Shown piece after piece: positions 8,866 to 16,255 of a stretch of 64,000 nt of DNA. The stretch spans positions 153,548 to 217,547 of the forward strand of contig NZ_ADFR01000016.1 of NCBI RefSeq assembly GCF_000177375.1, read 5' to 3'. The DNA comes from Bulleidia extructa W1219. Lineage in GTDB: Bacteria > Bacillota_I > Bacilli_A > Erysipelotrichales > Erysipelotrichaceae. The translations under genes and the position numbers were made by a program. The first letter of the stretch is position 1. Each line of letters starts with the position of its first letter. The notes beneath the pieces were generated by a model. It did not search any database, was not told the DNA's origin, and saw only the letters and a program-made list of their open reading frames with translations.

Positions 8866-8878
8866 ACTAGCAAATCCT

Positions 8879-8908
8879 ATTTTAGAAGCTCTTTATGGAT
8901 TATGTCAA
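8879..8908 (-). promoter_or_regulatory. Promoter of the ugl-PTS operon
   Basis: Read leftward, TTGACA (8908-8903) and TAAAAT (8884-8879) are 18 bases apart. Transcription would begin near 8872, immediately before operator O1. Confidence 0.7.
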
Positions 8909-8945
8909 GCGTTTTATAACACAAATTTCACATAATCGAATAAAT

Positions 8946-8957
8946 TAAACCGGTTTA
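8946..8957. promoter_or_regulatory. LacI-type operator O2
   Basis: Perfect 12-base palindrome TAAACCGGTTTA between the two divergent promoters. It lies about 28 bases from O3 and 90 from O1 (centre to centre), so O2 could help a dimer-of-dimers loop or assist repression of either side. Confidence 0.75.
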
Positions 8958-8967
8958 GTTTGTCTTA

Positions 8968-8996
8968 TTGACAAAACCGGTTTACTAAACTACAAT
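8968..8996 (+). promoter_or_regulatory. Promoter of the kdgA operon with operator O3 in its spacer
   Basis: TTGACA (8968-8973) and TACAAT (8991-8996) are exactly 17 bases apart. The spacer contains the palindrome AAACCGGTTT (8974-8983) directly after the -35 box, so repressor binding and polymerase binding should exclude each other. Confidence 0.85.
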
Positions 8997-9023
8997 AACT
9001 TTGCATGAAAAAGGAGGAATACA

Positions 9024-10007
9024 ATGAACGATTTATATGATAGAATCTCACAAATCGGTATTGTCCCTGTGGTCAAGATCTTGGAAGCTGAAGATGCCCT
9101 TCCCCTAGCGAAAGCTTTATACAATGGTGGCATTGATGTAGCGGAAGTGACCTTCCGTAGTGAGCATGCAGTCAATGCCATCCAACAAATTCATTCTGAA
9201 TTACCGGATATGTTACTGGGAGCCGGAACTGTTTTAACAATTGAACAAGCCAAACAAGCCAAACAGGCTGGGGCTTCTTTTATTGTGACGCCAGGGTTGA
9301 ACCCAAATATTGTGAAGTGGTGCTTGGAAAATGAAATTCCTGTTTTACCCGGAGTTTCCACAGCCAGTGAAATAGAACAAGCTTTATCTTTGGGTTTGAA
9401 AACTTTAAAGTTCTTTCCGGCTGAAAGTAGCGGTGGGGCTAAAAAGTTAAAAGATTTCAGTGGCCCTTACCAAGATGTTCAATTTTTACCAACTGGTGGC
9501 ATTAATGTTTCTAACATGCACGATTATTTACAACTGCCGAATGTTATCGCTATTGGCGGTAGTTTCATGTTGCCAAATGATGTGGTACAAGCTAAAGATT
9601 GGGAAAATATCCAAGCTTTGTCTGGAAAAGCCATTAAATCTTTATTAGATTATCAACTCATTCATGTTGGTATCAATTGTGATAGTCCAGACGAATCTGA
9701 AAAAGTGTGTAAACTACTTTGTCAGTTATTTCACTTCACTTACTACAAGAAACCAAAATCCAATTTTGCTGGCGTTGGTTTTGAAGTCTTACATAGTCAT
9801 GGCCGTGGTCAAAATGGTCACATTGGAATCTATACCCCTTACCCGGAAAGAGCTTTATATCAACTAAAGAAAATGGGAATTCATGTTGTAGAAGAAAGTA
9901 TCACACGTAATAAAAAGAGTCATCTGATTAATTTTGCGTATTTAGATTTAGAAATAGCCGGATTTGGAGTTCACCTCATTAACCCGGATCTAAAAATGGA
10001 GGTATAA
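9024..10007 (+). CDS. kdgA: KDPG/KHG aldolase with C-terminal VOC-like domain
   Basis: Residues 1 to about 205 form a KDPG aldolase: Glu41 in AEVTFRS, the GAGTVL segment, and the Schiff-base Lys129 in LKFFPAE. It splits 2-keto-3-deoxy-6-phosphogluconate into pyruvate and glyceraldehyde-3-phosphate, the last step of the local pathway. Ordinary KDPG aldolases are about 205-215 residues; here about 115 extra residues follow, with a vicinal-oxygen-chelate (glyoxalase-like) look: LIHVGINCDSPDESEKV, NGHIGIYTPYPERA and a final GFGVHLINP strand. The role of that domain is unknown. AAAGGAGG precedes the ATG by six bases, and kdgK follows after one base. Confidence 0.9.
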   Translation: MNDLYDRISQIGIVPVVKILEAEDALPLAKALYNGGIDVAEVTFRSEHAVNAIQQIHSELPDMLLGAGTVLTIEQAKQAKQAGASFIVTPGLNPNIVKWCLENEIPVLPGVSTASEIEQALSLGLKTLKFFPAESSGGAKKLKDFSGPYQDVQFLPTGGINVSNMHDYLQLPNVIAIGGSFMLPNDVVQAKDWENIQALSGKAIKSLLDYQLIHVGINCDSPDESEKVCKLLCQLFHFTYYKKPKSNFAGVGFEVLHSHGRGQNGHIGIYTPYPERALYQLKKMGIHVVEESITRNKKSHLINFAYLDLEIAGFGVHLINPDLKMEV

Positions 10008-10008
10008 G

Positions 10009-11028
10009 ATGAAAATCATCACATTTGGTGAAATTATGTTACGGTTAGCCCCTCATGGCTACTATCGTTTTGGACAAAGTAATGATTTTGAAGCTACATT
10101 TGGAGGATGTGCTGCTAATGTGGCAGTCAGCTTGGCCAATTTTCATGAAGAAGTAGCCTACGTCACAAAATTACCAACACATGATATTGGACAATGGGCC
10201 GTCAATGAATTAAGAAGATTTGGTGTCGATACATCTCTGATTGTAAGAGGTGGCGAACGAGTCGGTATTTATTACTTGGAAAAAGGAGCCAGTCAAAGAG
10301 CCAGTCAAGTTATTTACGATCGAGATTACTCCTCCTTTGCACAAGCAAAGTCGGAAGATTTTGATTGGAAAGAAATCTTTAAAGAAGCTGATTGGTTTCA
10401 TTTTACCGGTATTACCCCGGCTTTAAATCCAACGATTGCTGCCATCACTTTAGAAGCTTGTAAAAAAGCGAAAGAATTCGGGTTAACCATCTCTTGTGAT
10501 TTAAATTTCCGTAAGAAATTATGGACTAGCGAACAAGCCAAAGAAACAATGTCTAAAATTGTTCCTTATGTCGATGTTTGCATTGCTAATGAAGAAGATG
10601 CCGATAAAGTCTTTGGTATCCAAGCAAGTGCTACGAATGTATTAACTGGTGAATTATCCCAAGAAGGTTATCAAGAGGTCGCTCAAAAGCTTCAAGAAAC
10701 CTTTGGCTGTAAAACTGTTGCGATCACTTTAAGAAAGAGTTTATCTGCCAGCGAAAATTTATGGTCAGCTATGTTATATGAAAACGGTAAAGCCTATTTC
10801 TCTAAGGAATATCACATGCACATTGTAGATCGAGTTGGTGGAGGAGATTCTTTTGGAGCCGGATTGATTTATGCTTGTCGTCACTTCAGTAATCCGAAAG
10901 AACGTATTGAATTTGCGGTTGCTGCAAGTTGCTTAAAGCATAGTATTGAAGGTGATTTCAATCGTGTGAAAATTAATGAAGTCTTGACTTTAGCCCAAGG
11001 GGATGGTTCAGGACGTGTACAAAGATAA
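10009..11028 (+). CDS. kdgK: 2-dehydro-3-deoxygluconate kinase, PfkB family
   Basis: This 339-residue PfkB sugar kinase has the N-terminal GGCAANVAVSLANF motif and the C-terminal VGGGDSFGAGLIYA motif, with the catalytic Asp at about residue 280. It phosphorylates 2-keto-3-deoxygluconate to KDPG, the substrate of the preceding aldolase. It starts one base after kdgA, with GGAGG in the kdgA tail as its ribosome site. The NAERVGIYYLEKGAS-like segment (here GGERVGIYYLEKGAS) and local context favour KDG over fructose or ribose as substrate. Confidence 0.93.
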   Translation: MKIITFGEIMLRLAPHGYYRFGQSNDFEATFGGCAANVAVSLANFHEEVAYVTKLPTHDIGQWAVNELRRFGVDTSLIVRGGERVGIYYLEKGASQRASQVIYDRDYSSFAQAKSEDFDWKEIFKEADWFHFTGITPALNPTIAAITLEACKKAKEFGLTISCDLNFRKKLWTSEQAKETMSKIVPYVDVCIANEEDADKVFGIQASATNVLTGELSQEGYQEVAQKLQETFGCKTVAITLRKSLSASENLWSAMLYENGKAYFSKEYHMHIVDRVGGGDSFGAGLIYACRHFSNPKERIEFAVAASCLKHSIEGDFNRVKINEVLTLAQGDGSGRVQR

Positions 11029-11041
11029 AAGGAGAAACGAT

Positions 11042-11845
11042 ATGTTTGAAATGAATTCATTTTCTTTGAAAGGAAAAATTGCCTTTATTACAGGGGCTAG
11101 TTATGGAATCGGTTTTGCGATTGCCACTTCTTTCGCAAAAGCAGGAGCAACGATTGTTTTTAATGATATTAAACAAGAATTGGTAGATAGAGGCTTAGCC
11201 TCCTATCAAGAGTTAGGAATTAAGGCTCATGGTTATGTTTGCGATGTGACCGATGAAGAAGCGGTCTTAGCTTTAGTTCAAAAAATTGAAAAAGAAGTTG
11301 GTATCATTGATATTCTTGTCAATAATGCGGGTATTATCAAACGTATTCCAATGGTAGAGATGTCTGCCAAAGATTTTCGTCAAGTCATTGATGTGGATTT
11401 GAATGCTCCATTTATTGTTTCTAAAGCTGTTATCCCTTCTATGATTAAAAAAGGTCATGGTAAGATTATTAATATTTGTTCCATGATGTCAGAATTAGGC
11501 CGTGAAACAGTAAGTGCATATGCGGCAGCTAAAGGTGGCTTAAAGATGTTGACTCGCAATATCTGCTCTGAATATGGTAAATATAATATTCAATGCAATG
11601 GTATTGGTCCAGGCTATATCGCAACCCCTCAAACGGCTCCTCTTCGTGAAAGACAAGCCGATGGTAGTCGTCATCCATTTGATAGCTTTATCGTGGCTAA
11701 AACTCCTGCTGAAAGATGGGGAGATCCGGAAGACTTAATGGGACCGGCTGTTTTCTTGGCATCCGATGCTAGTAACTTTGTGAATGGTCATATCTTGTAC
11801 GTGGATGGAGGTATCTTAGCCTACATCGGTCGTCAACCAGAATAA
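11042..11845 (+). CDS. dhuD: SDR-family 2-keto-3-deoxy-D-gluconate dehydrogenase (DhuD/KduD-like)
   Basis: This 267-residue short-chain dehydrogenase has the cofactor motif TGASYGIG, the NNAG motif and the catalytic Ser/Tyr-x-x-x-Lys group (CSMMSELGRETVSAYAAAKGG). It should interconvert 2,5-diketo-3-deoxygluconate and KDG using NAD(P)H. The chosen ATG at 11042 has AAAGGAGAAACGAT before it; an upstream in-frame ATG at 11003 lies within kdgK and is unlikely. Paired with an RpiB/LacA-type isomerase immediately downstream, it matches the streptococcal DhuD/DhuI pair rather than the proteobacterial KduI/KduD pair. Confidence 0.9.
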   Translation: MFEMNSFSLKGKIAFITGASYGIGFAIATSFAKAGATIVFNDIKQELVDRGLASYQELGIKAHGYVCDVTDEEAVLALVQKIEKEVGIIDILVNNAGIIKRIPMVEMSAKDFRQVIDVDLNAPFIVSKAVIPSMIKKGHGKIINICSMMSELGRETVSAYAAAKGGLKMLTRNICSEYGKYNIQCNGIGPGYIATPQTAPLRERQADGSRHPFDSFIVAKTPAERWGDPEDLMGPAVFLASDASNFVNGHILYVDGGILAYIGRQPE

Positions 11846-11856
11846 GGAGGAATTAT

Positions 11857-12489
11857 ATGAAAATCGCATTAATCAATGAAAATTCGCAAGCGGCTAAAAA
11901 TGCTATTGTTTACGCTGCTTTAAAAGAAGAAGCGGATAAAAAAGGCCATATTGTTTATAACTATGGTATGTATTCCGCTGAAGATGATGTTCAATTAACC
12001 TATGTTAAAAATGGGCTATTAGCTTCCATTTTATTAACCACTAAGGCTGTTGATTTCGTTGTAACCGGTTGTGGCACAGGGCAAGGAGCTATGTTAGCTT
12101 GTAACTCTTTTCCAAATGTTCTCTGTGGTCATGTAACCGATCCATTAGATGCCTTCCTATTTGGTCAGGTAAATGATGGAAACTGTATCGCTATGCCATT
12201 TGCTCAAAACTTTGGTTGGGGTGGTGAAGTCAATCTTCGCTATACCTTTGAAAAACTATTCTCCGAAGAATTTGGTGGTGGTTTTCCAAAAGAACGCCGT
12301 GAACCAGAACAACGCAATAAAAAGATTTTAGATGGAGTTAAGGAAATTACCTATCGTCCATTGATTGATATTCTGAAAGAAATCGACCGTGATTTTTTAA
12401 AGGAAACCATCTCAGGCAAACATTTTAAGGAATATTTCTACCCAAATTGCCAAGATGAAGAAATTGCCAATTTCTTGAAATCCTTATAA
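11857..12489 (+). CDS. dhuI: RpiB/LacA/LacB-family isomerase, DhuI-like
   Basis: This 210-residue protein belongs to the RpiB/LacAB fold: MKIALINENSQAAKN, then TGCGTGQGAMLACN with the active-site Cys, and NDGNCIAMPFAQNFGWG. It is longer than ordinary RpiB (about 150 residues), with a C-terminal helix ending CQDEEIANFLKSL. In streptococci a protein of this class (DhuI) isomerises the keto-uronate released from glycosaminoglycans (DHU) before DhuD acts. It ends the kdgA operon and has an AAGGAGG ribosome site. Specific substrate is inferred from gene context and known relatives. Confidence 0.85.
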   Translation: MKIALINENSQAAKNAIVYAALKEEADKKGHIVYNYGMYSAEDDVQLTYVKNGLLASILLTTKAVDFVVTGCGTGQGAMLACNSFPNVLCGHVTDPLDAFLFGQVNDGNCIAMPFAQNFGWGGEVNLRYTFEKLFSEEFGGGFPKERREPEQRNKKILDGVKEITYRPLIDILKEIDRDFLKETISGKHFKEYFYPNCQDEEIANFLKSL

Positions 12490-12511
12490 AAATAAAGTAA
12501 ATGAAAGCGTT

Positions 12512-12551
12512 AAAAAAAGCGATGAACAAATAGATTGTTTATCGCTTTTTT
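12512..12551. terminator. Bidirectional intrinsic terminator
   Basis: AAAAAAAGCGAT pairs with ATCGCTTTTTT, with a further partial GAACAA/TTGTTT pairing inside. It ends the rightward kdgA operon; A/T runs on both sides allow it to serve the leftward gene at 12621 too. Confidence 0.85.
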
Positions 12552-12620
12552 ACATTACTTCTATCAATTCAATTCCAAAAGATACGATGCCTCATTCGAT
12601 GAATGTGATTCCAAATTGCT

Positions 12621-13190
12621 CTAAAGTTCGACAAAGGACTGTTTTATTTCAGACAGTTCTTGTACCTTTCGTTCCAATACCACCGGATTCATTCCATTTT
12701 TAACTGCAATTTCATAATACTTATCAAATTCGGGATGATTATTTTGTTTCACAACTGCTAAAAGTTCTGCAAAATATCCCCAGCTATTATTGTAGCTTTT
12801 GGTTGAAGTATAATCCTCTCTTTTCGGCATCCATTGCAGTTTTACAAAGAATTTGTAAAGTATCTTACTCCACGTTTCCACCTCATCGTCATAACAAAAA
12901 AACTTGGTCTCAAACAAACTGCCAAAACGCCTATCCCAAAATTTTACATTGTCAGGCAAATACCAAGTGTTACGGGTATCGTGACATATCAATTCGATTG
13001 CAATTCTTTCAAGTATAACAGCCGGGTCACCGCCAGCACAATCATAACTTCCAGCAACCATACTTTGTGAAGCTTCTTCTCTTAATTCCTCATAGGCTGT
13101 GCTACTATCAAGCAACACCAAAGCAATTTTTGCACGATGACCAAAAGCTTTCCCCGCACTCAATATCTTATATTTTTCAATCTGGTTCAT
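12621..13190 (-). CDS. Hypothetical protein downstream of gatD
   Basis: I do not recognise this 189-residue protein. It is soluble, with no signal peptide or membrane segment, and begins MNQIEKYKILSAGKAFGHRAK. It is rich in aromatic residues in the middle (VKFWDRRFGSLFETKFFCYDD, read as two parts). The ATG at 13190 has a strong GGGAGGAATT site; the same frame stays open upstream to an ATG that overlaps the gatD stop at 13289, so a longer 222-residue form is possible. Base composition looks less AT-biased than its neighbours, which may hint at later acquisition. It is last in the leftward murT-gatD run. Confidence 0.65.
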   Translation of the reverse strand: MNQIEKYKILSAGKAFGHRAKIALVLLDSSTAYEELREEASQSMVAGSYDCAGGDPAVILERIAIELICHDTRNTWYLPDNVKFWDRRFGSLFETKFFCYDDEVETWSKILYKFFVKLQWMPKREDYTSTKSYNNSWGYFAELLAVVKQNNHPEFDKYYEIAVKNGMNPVVLERKVQELSEIKQSFVEL

Positions 13191-13285
13191 AATTCCTCCC
13201 TTCAGCAAACAGGTTCTATCGTTTTGCCAAACAGCATGATTCAAGCTCGCAAAATTTCCCTTCGTAAAAATAGGTAGGATGACTG

Positions 13286-14011
13286 TCATTTCAATCGCTT
13301 TAGCATGATTTCTCTTGCCTTATTTTCCCATTCATCTTCAAGCGGCTTCAATGCCATCGTCATTCCTTTTCTTTTTAACGCTTTTTGTAAAATAAAGTCG
13401 GCCACTTTCGGATTTTTTGGTAACAAAGGACCATGCATATAAGTCGCAATCACTTGTTCATTCATAAAGCCTTCAAAAGCACTTTTATATTCATTCCCAT
13501 GGCCACTCAACACACGACCAAATGGTGTATCCACCTGCTTGGTTTGACCACCATGATTTTCAAAGCCAACCACTTGAACCACCTCATTATCCAGTCTTGT
13601 TTCAATAGCAATATTACCAATACAACGATGACTTCGATCACTAGCGATTGTGTAATAAGGGAAAAAACCTAAGCCTTCGACAACTTGACCATCTTGATCC
13701 TTGTAGTATTGACCAAAGAGTTGGTATCCCCCACATATCAACAAGAATTGACAACCTCGATGCAATAAATTTCGAATCGCTTCTTTCCGACTCAATAAAT
13801 CTTGATAAATGAAATTTTGTTCCCTATCCGCTCCACCACCCATGAAGAAAATATCGACATCTTCCATTTCAATGGTTTGATCCAAGGAACCATTCCTCAC
13901 TTCCAACTCAATCCCCCTCTTAGCACAACGATACTTGAAGGTTTCCACATTTCCTTTATCCCCATACAAATCCATCAAATCGTGGTACATCCATAAAAGA
14001 ACTAGTTTCAT
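13286..14011 (-). CDS. gatD: Lipid II isoglutaminyl synthase, glutaminase subunit GatD
   Basis: This 241-residue class I glutamine amidotransferase-like protein has the nucleophile Cys93 in LLICGGYQL and His193 in TYMHGPLLPKNP. GatD releases ammonia from glutamine, which MurT uses to amidate D-glutamate in lipid II. The opening LLWMYHDLMDLYGDKGNV is characteristic. Its ATG overlaps the murT stop by four bases, so the two subunits are coupled. Amidation of the stem peptide is important for cross-linking and lysozyme resistance in Gram-positive bacteria. Confidence 0.95.
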   Translation of the reverse strand: MKLVLLWMYHDLMDLYGDKGNVETFKYRCAKRGIELEVRNGSLDQTIEMEDVDIFFMGGGADREQNFIYQDLLSRKEAIRNLLHRGCQFLLICGGYQLFGQYYKDQDGQVVEGLGFFPYYTIASDRSHRCIGNIAIETRLDNEVVQVVGFENHGGQTKQVDTPFGRVLSGHGNEYKSAFEGFMNEQVIATYMHGPLLPKNPKVADFILQKALKRKGMTMALKPLEDEWENKAREIMLKRLK

Positions 14012-15318
14012 CGCACTACCTTCTTTCTAAGTAAATGGCGAGTTGAATGCAAGGCTGTATAAGTAGAAAGGACATAAGAAGGACATTCATCTTTTTCTAA
14101 AAATTCCAACGCTTCTTCTATCTTTTCTTTTACCATAACTTTTTCTTCTAAGCCCTCGTATTTTAAACGCAATGCCATATCGTATGCCCTTTTTCCGGAA
14201 GTCAAGATATGACGCACATTTCCCTTTAACAACCGTTCAAAATGGGCATCCCAAATCCAAGAAACATCGCAACCATCTTGATCGTTATCGTTTAAAATAA
14301 TAACCACATTTTTTTCCTGTTCATCCTTTAAGATATACTTCAACACCTCATTAGTTCCTGTTGGATTTTTAATCAAATTGATAATACAAGGTTTGGATAA
14401 TTCAAAAACTTCATTCCTTCCTTCTTTCATTTGAAATGTTTTAAAAACTTGATTCGCATGATCCACATCCAATCCTAAATCTCTCATCACCGTTAACACA
14501 GCCGCACAATTATAGATGGCATAAATGGTATTCATAAAAGAATGGAAACTTTTTCCCAAAGCTTGAAAAGTATGGCGATCGTATTGAATAGAATGAACAT
14601 ATACCGTTGGTTGAATTTTACCAAAATCATCCCGCTCACAATAAAAACGACCAATATGTGAATATTGATAATAATCATACACCAAACGATTTCCACAACG
14701 AGGACAAAATTTTCCTTCACTCGCTTCATCTGTTGTATTTTGTGACACAGCGTTTTCACAAACCGAATAAAATTGAACCCTAGCTTGTTTCGCCTGATCA
14801 GCCAAACGAACCACATTAGGATCATCACCATTTAAAATCAACGTTCCTTTAAAATCTCGAATGATTTCTTCCACACGACGAATTATCGTTTCCATTTCTC
14901 CAGCACGATCCAATTGATCACGAAAGAAATTATGAACAACCAAATGACTCGGATGAAGTGCTTTAAATTGATGATAGAGGGTCAATTCATCCACTTCAAT
15001 CACACACGCATCCGCTTGAATCCGATAATGCCCATCACTATTCATCGCTAACAAAGAAGCAATCCCAACATTCAAATTATCTCCTTTGCGATTATGAACA
15101 ACTTTCAGACCGGATTGATGCAAACTTTCTGCCAGCAAATTAGCTGTCGTCGTTTTTCCATTAGTACCTGTGACTAAAATGACTATTTTCGGCATTCGAA
15201 ATTTGGAAATCATTTGCGGATCTAATTTCAATCCCAATGTTCCCGGAAAAGATCCCCCTCTGCCCATCTTCTGCAAAACTTTACCCACAACCTGCACCAA
15301 GCGTAATGACAACGACAT
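14008..15318 (-). CDS. murT: Lipid II isoglutaminyl synthase, Mur-ligase-like subunit MurT
   Basis: This 436-residue protein has the Mur ligase ATP site GTNGKTTT (residues 51-58), the NRKGDNLNVGIASL segment, and the family zinc-ribbon insertion at about 205-230. It activates the D-Glu carboxylate of lipid II, with ammonia supplied by GatD. In this protein the ribbon shows CPRC (205, 208) and then YCERD (Cys227, Asp230), so the fourth usual cysteine appears to be aspartate. The C-terminal part (IILNDNDQDGCDVSWIWD) is the DUF1727-type domain. AAGGAGAAATAAG precedes the ATG. Confidence 0.95.
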   Translation of the reverse strand: MSLSLRLVQVVGKVLQKMGRGGSFPGTLGLKLDPQMISKFRMPKIVILVTGTNGKTTTANLLAESLHQSGLKVVHNRKGDNLNVGIASLLAMNSDGHYRIQADACVIEVDELTLYHQFKALHPSHLVVHNFFRDQLDRAGEMETIIRRVEEIIRDFKGTLILNGDDPNVVRLADQAKQARVQFYSVCENAVSQNTTDEASEGKFCPRCGNRLVYDYYQYSHIGRFYCERDDFGKIQPTVYVHSIQYDRHTFQALGKSFHSFMNTIYAIYNCAAVLTVMRDLGLDVDHANQVFKTFQMKEGRNEVFELSKPCIINLIKNPTGTNEVLKYILKDEQEKNVVIILNDNDQDGCDVSWIWDAHFERLLKGNVRHILTSGKRAYDMALRLKYEGLEEKVMVKEKIEEALEFLEKDECPSYVLSTYTALHSTRHLLRKKVVR

Positions 15319-15319
15319 C

Positions 15320-16255
15320 TTATTTCTCCTTTGGTTTATAGAACTGACGATTTTCCATTGAAAATTGACGACTTGTCCAAGAACCGGGTTCTATTTCTTT
15401 TAAAGCTGACTTTAAAGTATTCAAGCGAGCATCAATATTATCCACCAAAGAAAGAATTTCAGCTTCTTGAATGGCCGGTAAAACAGGTGAACCATATTCC
15501 AAGTGACCATGATGACTTAAAATCATATGATGCAATAAAATTGTTTCTTCCTCTTCTTCTAAATTCAATGCCGTAGCCACCTCTGTTAGCCAACCGTTCG
15601 CTAAAGAAATATGTCCTTCCAGCTTACCTGATAAAGTATATTCTGTTGTGATCGGTCCGGACATTTCCGCCGTTTTTCCCATATCATGAACCAAAGCTCC
15701 ACTGATCAATAAATCTTTATTCAGTTGCGGATAGAGTTCACATAAAGCTAGACAAGTTTTAACCATGCTTAAGCTATGTTCTGATAAACCGCCTAAAAAA
15801 GCATGATGAATTTTAGAGGCTGCCGGATAATCAAAATATTTTTGCCCCACTTTTTGAAACATACCAATTACTAATTTTCTTAAAATACTTGAATCAATTT
15901 GATCAATATAAGATTTGACTTCCTTTTTTCTTTCCTCTTCAGAAATGATGGAAGAAAGCACAAAATCTTCCAAAGCAATTGATTCACTTGGTTGCTCAGC
16001 TTGCAAAATACGTCCTTGAAGTTGTCCCTTATAATCTAAGACATCAAAAGTAAACTGAATTAATTTTCCATTTTGAATCAGCTTCATATCTTCCGGACTG
16101 ACATCCCACATTTTACATTCTAAACTGCCGGAACTATCAGCAAGAGTCAAAGATAAATAAGGTGCCCCTTTATTGGTCATTCCATTCTTCACTTCTTTAA
16201 CCAGTAACGGTAACTGATATCTTTCTCCCACTATATATTCACTAATCTTAGGCAT
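15320..16255 (-). CDS. yhaM: YhaM-type 3'-5' exoribonuclease (OB fold plus HD domain)
   Basis: About 311 residues. An N-terminal OB fold (PYLSLTLADSSGSLECKMWD) is followed by an HD phosphohydrolase-type domain: HHAFLGGLSEHSLSMVK and SGALVHDMGKTAEMSG, with a distal LHHMILSHHG. This is the layout of YhaM/CbfA exonucleases that trim RNA or DNA ends in Firmicutes. Three tandem ATGs occur; GGAGG lies six bases before the third (16255), which I take as start, giving MPKISEYIVGERY. It overlaps the end of the upstream fusion gene by 8 bases and is one base from murT. Confidence 0.9.
   Translation of the reverse strand: MPKISEYIVGERYQLPLLVKEVKNGMTNKGAPYLSLTLADSSGSLECKMWDVSPEDMKLIQNGKLIQFTFDVLDYKGQLQGRILQAEQPSESIALEDFVLSSIISEEERKKEVKSYIDQIDSSILRKLVIGMFQKVGQKYFDYPAASKIHHAFLGGLSEHSLSMVKTCLALCELYPQLNKDLLISGALVHDMGKTAEMSGPITTEYTLSGKLEGHISLANGWLTEVATALNLEEEEETILLHHMILSHHGHLEYGSPVLPAIQEAEILSLVDNIDARLNTLKSALKEIEPGSWTSRQFSMENRQFYKPKEK

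Noticed and set aside
8902..8922. cre-like TGTCAAGCGTTTTATAAC in the ugl promoter region
   Set aside because: Spacing of the conserved bases is off by one and several positions mismatch; the -35 box explains the TGTCAA part.
12501..12515. cre-like TGAAAGCGTTAAAA (13 of 14 matches)
   Set aside because: It lies after the dhuI stop and just before the terminator, with no promoter nearby, so it is unlikely to be a working catabolite site.
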